Below are positions 6,058 through 12,492 of a DNA stretch of 14,066 bases, piece after piece. The stretch is taken from assembly GCA_005888955.1 (NCBI GenBank), contig VBCS01000063.1, positions 1 to 14,066 of the forward strand, in the 5' to 3' direction. Source of the DNA: Betaproteobacteria bacterium. GTDB taxonomy: Bacteria; Pseudomonadota; Gammaproteobacteria; Burkholderiales; Casimicrobiaceae. Position numbers and translations under genes: made by a program. The first letter of the stretch is position 1. Each line of letters starts with the position of its first letter. The notes beneath the pieces were generated by a model. That model was not told the origin of the DNA, searched no databases, and saw only the letters and a list, made by a program, of their open reading frames with translations.

Positions 6058-7044
6058 ATGGTAGGAATGCACGCCTGCCAACGCTTGTTGCTTGCAGGGC
6101 TCGCGGCCATTGGGCTCACGGGGCTCTCCACCATCGCACATGCGCAGGCCTACCCGACGCGGCCGGTTCGCGTCGTGGTGGCGTTCACCGCCGGCGGCAC
6201 GACCGATATCCTTGCGCGCAGCGTGGGACAGCAACTCTCGGAGCGATTGAAGCAGCCTTTCGTGATCGACAACAAACCCGGTGCCGGAGGAAATATCGGC
6301 ACCGAATTTGTCGTGCGGTCCGCGCCGGACGGCTACACGCTGATCGTCGACTCGGTCGGTCCGATCGCGGTGAACCCTACGCTCTACAAAGGGCTCACGT
6401 ACGACCCGTTGACCGATTTGGTCCCGATCGTGAAGATTGCCGATGTGCCCAACGTGCTCGTGGTCCACCCCTCGCTCGGCGTAAAGAATTTCGAGGGGTT
6501 CATCGCCTACGCGAAAGCCAATCCGGGCAAGCTGAACTACGGCTCGACCGGCATTGGAACGTCCTCGCACCTGTCAGGCTTCATGCTCTGCAAGCGCGCC
6601 GGCATCGACGCCACTCATATTCCCTACAAGGGCGCCGACGCCCTCAACGATCTTCTCGTGGGACGCGTGCAATTCATGTTCGCGACTATTCCCTCGGTCA
6701 TCCAGCACATTCAGGCGGGCAAGCTCTTGCCCATCGCGATGAGCAGCGCGAAGCGATCGCGCTCGCTGCCGGACGTGCCGACCGTCATCGAGAACGGCTT
6801 GCCCGGTTTCGAGGCCGGTTCGTGGTTCGGCTTTTTCGCGCCCAAGGGCACGCCCGAACCGATCATCGCCCAGCTCAACCGCGCAGTGAACGATATCCTC
6901 GCCGTGCCCTCGATCGAGAAGCAGCTGATACGCGAAGGGGCCGATCCCGTGGGCGGCACGCCGGCCGAATTCGGTCAGTTTGTGCAACGCGAGTACGAGA
7001 AATGGAAGATCATCGTGCGCGAGTCCGGTGCGACACCGGAGTGA
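6058..7044 (+). CDS. Bug-family (TctC-type) periplasmic solute receptor
   Basis: Substrate-binding protein of the tripartite tricarboxylate transporter type, 328 residues, typical length. An N-terminal signal peptide is visible: basic start, hydrophobic core LLLAGLAAIGLTGL, and a cleavage site near AHA-QA (after residue 29 or 31), then mature YPTRPVRVVV. Family hallmarks follow: VAFTAGGTTDILARSV, NKPGAGGNIGTE, PDGYTL, HIPYKGADALNDLL, LPDVPTV, WFGFFAPKGTP. It should bind a carboxylate-bearing ligand in the periplasm. No membrane subunits (TctA/TctB) are nearby, as is common for the expanded Bug families of Burkholderiales. ATG 6058, 2 nt after the aldolase stop, is chosen for coupling; ATG 6067 is an alternative. 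The upstream-extended frame is shadow. Confidence 0.93.
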   Translation: MVGMHACQRLLLAGLAAIGLTGLSTIAHAQAYPTRPVRVVVAFTAGGTTDILARSVGQQLSERLKQPFVIDNKPGAGGNIGTEFVVRSAPDGYTLIVDSVGPIAVNPTLYKGLTYDPLTDLVPIVKIADVPNVLVVHPSLGVKNFEGFIAYAKANPGKLNYGSTGIGTSSHLSGFMLCKRAGIDATHIPYKGADALNDLLVGRVQFMFATIPSVIQHIQAGKLLPIAMSSAKRSRSLPDVPTVIENGLPGFEAGSWFGFFAPKGTPEPIIAQLNRAVNDILAVPSIEKQLIREGADPVGGTPAEFGQFVQREYEKWKIIVRESGATPE

Positions 7045-7060
7045 CCGAATGGATGGTCAC
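7024..7060 (+). terminator. tandem hairpins at the end of the receptor gene
   Basis: TCCGGTG (7024-7030) and CACCGGA (7034-7040) form a 7-bp stem with a 3-base loop. GTGACC (7041-7046) and GGTCAC (7055-7060) form a second, 6-bp stem with an 8-base loop. They overlap the last codons and stop of the receptor gene. No T tract follows, so this may be a weak or Rho-assisted end, or a 3' stabiliser, rather than a classical intrinsic terminator. Confidence 0.35.
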
Positions 7061-7195
7061 GCCGGCCCGGGCGCCATGCGCAGGGTAGAAACCTGTCGAT
7101 TTAGCCGCCCCTCGTTCGACTAGCAAGTAGAGCCCGACTCTGGACGGTCGAGACCGGCCGCCCCGGCTCCAACCCAAACCTTAGGAGATATCACG

Positions 7196-7624
7196 ATGCG
7201 ATTCATGGTCATGGTCAAAGCCACGAAGGACTCGGAGGCAGGCGTCCTTCCCGACGAGAAACTCCTCGCCGACATGGGAAAGTTCAACGAAGAGCTGGTG
7301 AAAGCCGGCGTGATGCTGGCGGGCGAAGGGCTCCAGCCGAGCTCGAAGGGCGCGCGCGTCCGCTTCTCCGGCGCGAAGCGAACGGTCATCGATGGGCCGT
7401 TTGCCGAGACGAAGGAGCTGGTCGCCGGCTTCTGGCTGTGGCAAGTCAAGTCGAAGGAAGAAGCGATCGAATGGGTCAAGCGCTGCCCCAATCCTTTCCC
7501 GGGCACAGAATCCGAGATCGAGATTCGCCAGGTGTTCGAAGCGGAGGACTTCGGTGCCGAGTTCACGCCCGAGTTGAGGAAGCAAGAGGAGCGCTTGCGT
7601 GCGCAAGTGGCCGCGAAGAAGTGA
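7196..7624 (+). CDS. YciI-like (DGPF) protein
   Basis: Protein of 142 residues in the YCII-related/DGPF family. The diagnostic motif IDGPFAETKELVAGFWLW is present near residue 65, preceded by MLAGEGLQPSSKGARVRF and followed by SKEEAIEWVKRCPNPF and IEIRQVFEAEDFG. These are ferredoxin-like-fold proteins with a conserved His/Asp-type pocket in YciI itself; the biochemical role of the DGPF branch is not established. ATG 7196 has a strong TAGGAGAT-type ribosome site. It leads a run of five small enzyme-like genes in the same direction. In many bacteria DGPF genes neighbour an ECF42-type sigma factor; none is encoded in this window. The C-terminal 20 residues are charged and probably helical. Confidence 0.9.
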   Translation: MRFMVMVKATKDSEAGVLPDEKLLADMGKFNEELVKAGVMLAGEGLQPSSKGARVRFSGAKRTVIDGPFAETKELVAGFWLWQVKSKEEAIEWVKRCPNPFPGTESEIEIRQVFEAEDFGAEFTPELRKQEERLRAQVAAKK

Positions 7625-7641
7625 CCGCGAGAGGAATCGTC

Positions 7642-8199
7642 ATGCACCAACTCAATGCTTATTTGTTCTTCGACGGCACCTGCGCCGACGCGATGCGCTT
7701 CTACGAACGCACGCTGGGCGGCAAGCTTGACCTGATGACCCATGCGGGATCGCCGATGGCCGACCAGACCCCGCCCGGCAGCGCCGACAGGATCCTGCAC
7801 GCGCGCCTGACTATCGACGGCGGCACCCTGATGGCGTCCGACTCGATGGTCGGCCAGCCCTACGGAGGAATGAAGGGCTTCTCGCTGTCGCTGGTTTACC
7901 CGTCGGTTGCCGATGCAAAGCGCGTGTTCGACGCGTTGGCCGACGGCGGCCGCGTGAGCATGCCTGTGCAGAAGACTTTCTGGGCCGAAGCATTCGGTAT
8001 GGTATGCTCAAGATTATCGCGATCGCCGTCGTCGTGCTCGTCGCTGCTGTTCTCGTCTTCGCTGCAACTCGCCCTGAGACTTTTCGTGTCGAGCGCACAG
8101 CGACCATCAAAGCTCCGCCAGAGAAGATCTTTCCGCTCATTACCGACCTCCACCGCTGGGACTCCTGGTCACCATGGGAGAAGATGGATCCCGCGATGA
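7642..8199 (+). CDS. PhnB-like VOC protein, 3' end lost and read into the next gene out of frame
   Basis: Residues 1-120 match PhnB/3-demethylubiquinone-type VOC proteins: LNAYLFFDGTCADAMRFYERTLGG, THAGSPMADQTPP, RILHARLTIDGGTLMASD, then MPVQKTFWAEAFGM. Family members end shortly after this point with a strand like LVDRFGxPWMVNC. Here the homology stops at nt 8001, and the frame continues as CSRLSRSPSSCSSLL-type sequence, which is the wrong-frame reading of the SRPBCC gene beginning at 8004. The open frame runs to 8199 (185 residues). A deletion joining the two genes is the simplest reading; it removes about 15 residues of the last strand and the usual intergenic space. ATG 7642 has GAGAGGA upstream. 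The product is probably unstable or inactive. Confidence 0.75.
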   Translation: MHQLNAYLFFDGTCADAMRFYERTLGGKLDLMTHAGSPMADQTPPGSADRILHARLTIDGGTLMASDSMVGQPYGGMKGFSLSLVYPSVADAKRVFDALADGGRVSMPVQKTFWAEAFGMVCSRLSRSPSSCSSLLFSSSLQLALRLFVSSAQRPSKLRQRRSFRSLPTSTAGTPGHHGRRWIPR

Positions 8200-8549
8200 A
8201 GAGAACCTACAGCGGCGCGGCCAGCGGCAAGGGCGCCGTGTATGCGTGGGAAGGCAACAGTAAGGTCGGCGAGGGGCGCATGGAGATCACGGAGTCATCG
8301 CCACCATCGAAGGTCACGATCAAGCTGGATTTCGTCAAGCCGATCGAGGGCCACAACACGGCTGAATTTGCCCTCGAGCCCAAAGGGGACTCCACGAATG
8401 TCACCTGGAGCATGTACGGCCCCAGTGCCTACATTGCGAAAGTCATGGGCATATTCGTCAGCATGGACAAGATGATCGGCAAGGAATTCGAGACCGGCCT
8501 TGCCAATATGAAGGCCGTTGCTGAAAAGCGCGCGAACCGTTTTCCGTAA
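8004..8549 (+). CDS. SRPBCC-family (START/polyketide-cyclase-like) protein with N-terminal membrane anchor
   Basis: Protein of 181 residues. Residues 1-22 are a hydrophobic helix (LKIIAIAVVVLVAAVLVFA), a probable membrane anchor or uncleaved signal. From about residue 27 it has the SRPBCC helix-grip fold pattern: FRVERTATIKAPPEKIFPLITDLHRWDSWSPWEKMDPAM, RTYSG, VYAWEGNSKVGEGRMEI, PSKVTIKLDF, NTAEFALEP and TNVTWSMYGP. The fold binds hydrophobic ligands; no enzyme activity can be assigned. The coding region appears complete from its natural start, but the DNA just upstream is VOC coding sequence without a visible Shine-Dalgarno, so translation may be poor after the presumed deletion. DUF1428 follows after 24 nt. 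Confidence 0.88.
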   Translation: MLKIIAIAVVVLVAAVLVFAATRPETFRVERTATIKAPPEKIFPLITDLHRWDSWSPWEKMDPAMKRTYSGAASGKGAVYAWEGNSKVGEGRMEITESSPPSKVTIKLDFVKPIEGHNTAEFALEPKGDSTNVTWSMYGPSAYIAKVMGIFVSMDKMIGKEFETGLANMKAVAEKRANRFP

Positions 8550-8573
8550 GTACTCAACAAACTTGGAGACGTT

Positions 8574-8933
8574 ATGAGCTACGTTGACGGCTTTGTGGTA
8601 CCGGTACCGCTGAAAAACCTGGCGGCGTATCGGCGCATGGCCAAGAAGGCAGGAAAAGTGTGGAGGGAGTATGGCGCTCTCGACTACAAGGAGTGGATCG
8701 GCGACGACGTCAAGGTCGGAAAGCTCACATCGTTCCCGCGGAGCGTGAAGCTCAAGCGCGGCGAAACCGTGGTGTTCTCGTGGATCGTGTACAAGTCTCG
8801 CTCGCATCGCGATCGCGTCAACGCCAAAGTCATGAAGGACCCGCGGCTGGCCGACATGATGGATCCGAAGTCCATGCCTTTCGACGGCAAGCGCCTGATC
8901 TACGGTGGATTCAAGCTTCTGATCGTCGCTTGA
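8574..8933 (+). CDS. DUF1428 family protein (YbaA-like)
   Basis: Protein of 119 residues matching DUF1428 in length and pattern: MSYVDGFVVPVP at the start, the AAYRRMAKKAGKVWREYGAL helix, then ECxGDDV-like WIGDDVKVGKLTSFPR, VVFSWIVYKSRSHRD, and the conserved C-terminal segment MPFDGKRLIYGGFK. It is predicted to have a dimeric alpha/beta barrel-type fold; the function is unknown. The start ATG 8574 has TTGGAG 7 nt upstream. It is intact and lies in the same direction as SRPBCC and the downstream hydrolase, so it is probably co-transcribed with both. In other proteobacteria DUF1428 genes often travel with YciI, VOC and SRPBCC genes, as here. Confidence 0.9.
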   Translation: MSYVDGFVVPVPLKNLAAYRRMAKKAGKVWREYGALDYKEWIGDDVKVGKLTSFPRSVKLKRGETVVFSWIVYKSRSHRDRVNAKVMKDPRLADMMDPKSMPFDGKRLIYGGFKLLIVA

Positions 8934-8953
8934 GCGGTCGGTCGCCGCAATCG

Positions 8954-9649
8954 ATGCGGGCGGGCCCGCAAGCTCTGACGATCGCCGTCGACGACGCGCA
9001 GCGCGTTTCGGGTTTGCTGCAAACACCGCCGGACGCGCGCGCCTGCTACGTCTTGGCGCATGGTGCAGGCGCGGGCATGACGCATCCATTCATGGGAACG
9101 ATCGCGAACGAGCTCGCCGAGCGCGGCATCGCCACGCTTCGCTACCAGTTTCCCTATATGGAGCAGGGCTCGAAGCGACCGGACACGCCCAAGCTTGCGC
9201 AAGCCACCGTTCGCGCCGCGGTCGCGGAAGCCTCGCGGCAGCTACCGGACCTCGCCCTATTCGCAGGCGGCAAGTCCTTCGGCGGCCGCATGACTTCGCA
9301 AGCGCAAGCCGCATCACGGTTGTCCGGGGTCCACGGCCTGATGTTCCTCGGATTTCCGCTGCACCCGGCGGGACGACCGTCGGACGAGCGCGGAGCGCAC
9401 CTCTTCGCGGTGCAGATTCCAATGCTGTTCGTGCAAGGAACGCGTGATCAGCTCGCCGACTTGCAGCTCCTCCAGGCGCCCGTCGGGAAGCTCGGTGCGC
9501 GCGCCACACTCAAGCTGTTCCAGGACGCCGATCATTCGTTTCACGTCCCGGCGCGCACGGGACGCAAGGATTCGGAAATCATGGCTGAGATAGCGGATGC
9601 GATGGCGGAGTGGATCGAAAAGACGATCCCGCGAGCGGTCAGGCGATAA
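8954..9649 (+). CDS. small alpha/beta hydrolase (KANL3/Tex30-like, dienelactone-hydrolase-like)
   Basis: Alpha/beta-fold hydrolase of 231 residues with an apparently complete active site. The N-terminal strand VSGLLQTP is followed by YVLAHGAGAGMTHPFM (oxyanion region), then the nucleophile elbow AGGKSFGGRM with Ser108, the acid in FVQGTRDQLAD (Asp165), and the His in DADHSFHVP (His194). GGKSFGGRM is characteristic of the KANL3/Tex30-like family of bacterial hydrolases with unknown substrates. ATG 8954 is used; TTG 8930, overlapping the DUF1428 stop (TTGA), is an in-frame alternative that would couple translation and add eight residues. It is the last gene before the intrinsic terminator at 9666, closing the cluster. 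Confidence 0.88.
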   Translation: MRAGPQALTIAVDDAQRVSGLLQTPPDARACYVLAHGAGAGMTHPFMGTIANELAERGIATLRYQFPYMEQGSKRPDTPKLAQATVRAAVAEASRQLPDLALFAGGKSFGGRMTSQAQAASRLSGVHGLMFLGFPLHPAGRPSDERGAHLFAVQIPMLFVQGTRDQLADLQLLQAPVGKLGARATLKLFQDADHSFHVPARTGRKDSEIMAEIADAMAEWIEKTIPRAVRR

Positions 9650-9665
9650 GAGAATCTCTGGACGG

Positions 9666-9690
9666 GCCCCGTGGCCGCGACGGGGCTTTT
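9666..9690 (+). terminator. intrinsic terminator after the small hydrolase
   Basis: GCCCCGT (9666-9672) pairs perfectly with ACGGGGC (9680-9686) across a 7-base loop, and four T residues follow (9687-9690). It starts 17 bases after the hydrolase stop. The T run is short but the stem is strong. Confidence 0.6.
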
Positions 9691-9814
9691 CCAGGAAGCG
9701 CGGCGCCGCATGGTCCTCTCGCCGGTCCGCGAAGCATGGCGCCACGGCGTGAAGCCGAATAGGACGGTTTCCTGCATTTCATCCCTACCGGCGCGCATTG
9801 TGTCTTGCCGCGCT

Positions 9815-9830
9815 GGAGCCCGGAGGCTCC
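9815..9830. other. 6-bp hairpin in the kinase leader
   Basis: GGAGCC and GGCTCC form a perfect 6-bp stem with a 4-base loop, 49 bases before the kinase start at 9879. No T tract follows. It might be a leader structure or a protein-binding inverted repeat; evidence is limited to symmetry. Confidence 0.25.
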
Positions 9831-9878
9831 CTCCCGTAATCTTGCCCTGTGATGAGCAGGCGACCCGAGGGCAACCCG

Positions 9879-10835
9879 ATGAATACCGACCAAGGCAGCC
9901 CAGGCACCGACAACGCCGCCGAGCGCGGCAGGAGCGGTCCTGCCTCGCGGCCGATGGGAATCCGACAAGCCCTGCGCGAGATCCGCAAGGGCATCGTCGT
10001 GATGTGGTGGGGTTTCTTCGATTGGGTGGCCGTAGTGTCGTGGAAGGCGCTGCTGCTCGTTTCGTTCCTGGGCCTGATACTCGCTGGCATATTCAAGATT
10101 CCGATCCTGGCTTTTGTGCTCATCATCGCCTCCTTCATCATCAAGGTGGTGGCGGGCGGCAAGCGCAGAGCGGAACTGACCGCCAACGAAGCCACCCATC
10201 GCGCCGCAACCGAACAGCTCGAGCGCACCGTGCTGGAAGCGCGCATGGAAGCGCTGCAGGCCCAGATCGAGCCGCATTTCCTCTTCAATACCTTGGCGAG
10301 CATCGACCAGCTTATCCAAACCGACCCGCCGCGCGCCTCCAAGATGCAACAGAGCCTGATTCGCTACCTGCGCTCGGCCATGCCGCAGATGCGCGAAGGT
10401 AGCCGACCCACACTGGGTCAGCAGGTCAATCTTTGCAGCGCGTTCCTGGAAATCATGTCGGTGCGAATGGAAGGACGCCTGCAGCCGGTAGTGAGTGTTC
10501 CGGAAGGCTTGAAATCAGCGGTCTTCCCCTCGATGATGTTGCAGACCCTGGTGGAAAACGGCATCAAACATGGGCTGGAACCGAAGCCCGAGGGTGGCCG
10601 GCTCGAGATCGGTGCCGAGATCGTCGATGGCCAGCTGGCCGTCCACGTGCTCGACAATGGCGTCGGGTTCATGCCGAAAGCCGAGGCCGGCGTGGGACTG
10701 GCCAATGTCCGCGAGCGGTTGAAGGCCTTGTACGACGGCCGGGCTGAGCTGATCATCAGCGTGCCGCCCGCGGGTGGCACCTGTGCCACGATCAAAGTGC
10801 CCTACGAAATCGCCCCAGCTACGCCACCTGCCTGA
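9879..10835 (+). CDS. LytS/YehU-type membrane sensor histidine kinase
   Basis: Sensor kinase of 318 residues from ATG 9879, which has GAGGG about 8 nt upstream; GTG 9849 and ATG 9852 are in-frame alternatives. Residues 57-70 and 73-92 are two closely spaced membrane segments forming a short hairpin with almost no periplasmic part. A helical linker precedes the phosphoacceptor motif QAQIEPHFLFNTLASI with His133, the hallmark of the LytS-type (His_kinase) family. The ATP-binding part has an N-box LVENGIKHG (Asn227), DNGVGF (Asp259) and GVGLANVRERL. The lack of a large input domain suggests sensing of a membrane or intracellular cue. The response regulator begins 16 nt after its stop, so this is a cognate pair. 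Confidence 0.93.
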   Translation: MNTDQGSPGTDNAAERGRSGPASRPMGIRQALREIRKGIVVMWWGFFDWVAVVSWKALLLVSFLGLILAGIFKIPILAFVLIIASFIIKVVAGGKRRAELTANEATHRAATEQLERTVLEARMEALQAQIEPHFLFNTLASIDQLIQTDPPRASKMQQSLIRYLRSAMPQMREGSRPTLGQQVNLCSAFLEIMSVRMEGRLQPVVSVPEGLKSAVFPSMMLQTLVENGIKHGLEPKPEGGRLEIGAEIVDGQLAVHVLDNGVGFMPKAEAGVGLANVRERLKALYDGRAELIISVPPAGGTCATIKVPYEIAPATPPA

Positions 10836-10851
10836 TTGGACGAGTGCCAGC

Positions 10852-11625
10852 ATGCACGCCTTGCGCGCCCCCACCGCCGTCATTGCCGACGATGAACGCC
10901 TGATGCGCGAACAGATTATTGACCGCCTGAAGGAAGCCTGGCCCGAGCTCTCGATTGTGGGCGAGGCCAGCAACGGCCGCGAGGCAATAGCCATCGTGCA
11001 GAGCCAGGAACCCGATATCGTCTTTCTCGATATCAGCATGCCCGGGATGGACGGCATCCAGGCGGCCCGAGCGCTGGCCGGCCAGGTCCATGTGGTCTTC
11101 GTCACCGCCCACGACCAATACGCCATCAGCGCCTTCGAGCACGGCGCGGTCGATTATCTTTTGAAGCCGGCCGAGCCGGAGCGGGTCGCGCTGACCTGCC
11201 AGCGGCTGCGCGAGCGGCTCAAGCAAGCGCCGGATCCGATGAACGACCTGCTGGCGCAGCTATCGCAACGACTCGGGACAAGCGGACTGAAACCACGCGA
11301 ATACATGCGTTGGGTGCAGGCCAGCGTGGGCGCCAATATACGGATGATCCCGACGAGCGACATCCTGTTCTTCCGCGCCGAGGACAAATACACTCGAGTG
11401 CAGACCCAGAGTTTCGAGGCGCTGATCCGCAAGCCGATCAAAGAGCTGATCGATGAGCTGGACCCGGCCGAATTCTGGCAAATCCATCGCTCGACCGTGG
11501 TTCGCGTCGATGCGGTCAACCACGTCAGCCGCGACTTCCGCGGCAAGCAGATAGTGCATGTGAAGGGCAGCGAGGAAAAACTCGAAGTGAGCCGCACCTT
11601 CAATCATCTGTTCAAGCAGATGTAG
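10852..11625 (+). CDS. LytTR-type response regulator
   Basis: Response regulator of 257 residues. The receiver domain (about 8-122) has acidic pocket Asp13-Asp14 in IADDERLMRE, the phosphoacceptor Asp60 in VFLDISMPGMDG, Thr85 in FVTAHDQYA and Lys105 in DYLLKPAEPE. The C-terminal LytTR DNA-binding domain (about 155-257) shows the expected IRMIPTSDILFFRAEDKYTRVQ pattern, FWQIHRSTVVRVDAVNHV and a terminal EVSRTFNHLFKQM. LytTR proteins bind direct repeats and typically control envelope, exopolysaccharide or nutrient-response genes. ATG 10852 has GGACGAG upstream. It is co-transcribed with the kinase before it. Its targets are not identifiable here; no transporter or LrgA/B-like gene follows. Confidence 0.94.
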   Translation: MHALRAPTAVIADDERLMREQIIDRLKEAWPELSIVGEASNGREAIAIVQSQEPDIVFLDISMPGMDGIQAARALAGQVHVVFVTAHDQYAISAFEHGAVDYLLKPAEPERVALTCQRLRERLKQAPDPMNDLLAQLSQRLGTSGLKPREYMRWVQASVGANIRMIPTSDILFFRAEDKYTRVQTQSFEALIRKPIKELIDELDPAEFWQIHRSTVVRVDAVNHVSRDFRGKQIVHVKGSEEKLEVSRTFNHLFKQM

Positions 11626-11643
11626 GCGCGCCGGCGCGGCTTC

Positions 11644-12468
11644 TTAATTCGATCTGCTGCCGATCAGTGCGCGATACCGCGCCATGTGCCGGATCGCGTC
11701 CTTCGGCCTCTCGAGCCTTTCGTAGAGCAGCGCCAGGTTGTAATGGCAATCGGCCAGGTCCGGATCGGCGCGCAGCGCTGCTTCGTAGGCCTCCATCGCT
11801 TCCGCCTTGCGCTCCATGTCGTCGAGGAGCACGCCGAGGTTGTAGAGAAGCACCGGATCGCTGCCACAGGTTCTGACCGCGTCGCGATAGACTTGCTCGG
11901 CCTTCGCGAAGCGCCCGGCTTCGTGCAGAAGCCGCCCCAGGTTGATATGGGCATCGAGGAGCGCCGGATCGGCGGCGATGGCTTGCTCGTATGCGGCGAG
12001 CGCAGCTTCGGTGTCCTCTTTTTCCAGCGCCACCGCCTTGTCGAACCACTCCGGCGCGCTCGTCCGCGCCTCAGCCGCCGTGTTGCGCTCGATCACACTC
12101 AGGGAGCCGTCGGCGGGATCGCCTTCGAATTCGAGCAGGTATTGCCCGGAGTCCGCCTGCCAGCGGCCGCCGCCTTCCTTGACGACGACGCGGTCGGCCA
12201 CCGCGCAGATGGAAAGTCCCGATAACGGCATGGCATCGGGAAGGTGGCGGCGAAGCTCTCTCACGGATTTCGTGATCCGCCTTTGCGGCACCTTCGCGTC
12301 GGCGAGCGCCTGCGCGGTGCGCAGCACGATCAGGTCCTGGAAGGAAAACAGCCAGGCGCTGCGGGGCCCGCGCGCGGGCGACACGAACCCGGCGGCGATC
12401 AACGCTCTAATCGTGCTGCGCGGCAGATGAAGCAGCTTCTCGACGTCACGGACGCCGTACCGGTGCAT
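11644..12468 (-). CDS. MerR-type HTH protein with C-terminal TPR repeats
   Basis: Protein of 274 residues combining two parts. Residues 3-75 look like a MerR-family winged helix: YGVRDVEKLLHLPRSTIRALIAAGFVSPARG, then WLFSFQDLIVLRTAQALADAKVP and a helical RRITKSVRELRRHLP. Residues 80-125 form a beta-rich link. Residues 140-270 hold about four tetratricopeptide repeats (for example AALAAYEQAIAADPALLDAHINLG, EAMEAYEAALRADPDLADCHYNLA). TPRs mediate protein contacts, so the protein may regulate transcription through a partner. The MerR effector domain is replaced by TPRs. ATG at 12468 has AGGGG about 5 nt upstream. It starts 24 nt after the ku stop on the same strand, so it is likely co-transcribed with ku. 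Its own function is not known. Confidence 0.88.
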   Translation of the reverse strand: MHRYGVRDVEKLLHLPRSTIRALIAAGFVSPARGPRSAWLFSFQDLIVLRTAQALADAKVPQRRITKSVRELRRHLPDAMPLSGLSICAVADRVVVKEGGGRWQADSGQYLLEFEGDPADGSLSVIERNTAAEARTSAPEWFDKAVALEKEDTEAALAAYEQAIAADPALLDAHINLGRLLHEAGRFAKAEQVYRDAVRTCGSDPVLLYNLGVLLDDMERKAEAMEAYEAALRADPDLADCHYNLALLYERLERPKDAIRHMARYRALIGSRSN

Positions 12469-12492
12469 CGCGCCCCTGCTTACTCGCTAGGC

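Noticed and set aside
7438..7641. Upstream extension of the PhnB-like VOC frame
   Set aside because: It overlaps the YciI gene; ATG 7642 has a good ribosome site and matches the family start.
9849..9878. Earlier GTG/ATG starts for the histidine kinase
   Set aside because: ATG 9879 has GAGGG at the right distance; the extra ten residues have no supporting ribosome site. They remain possible.
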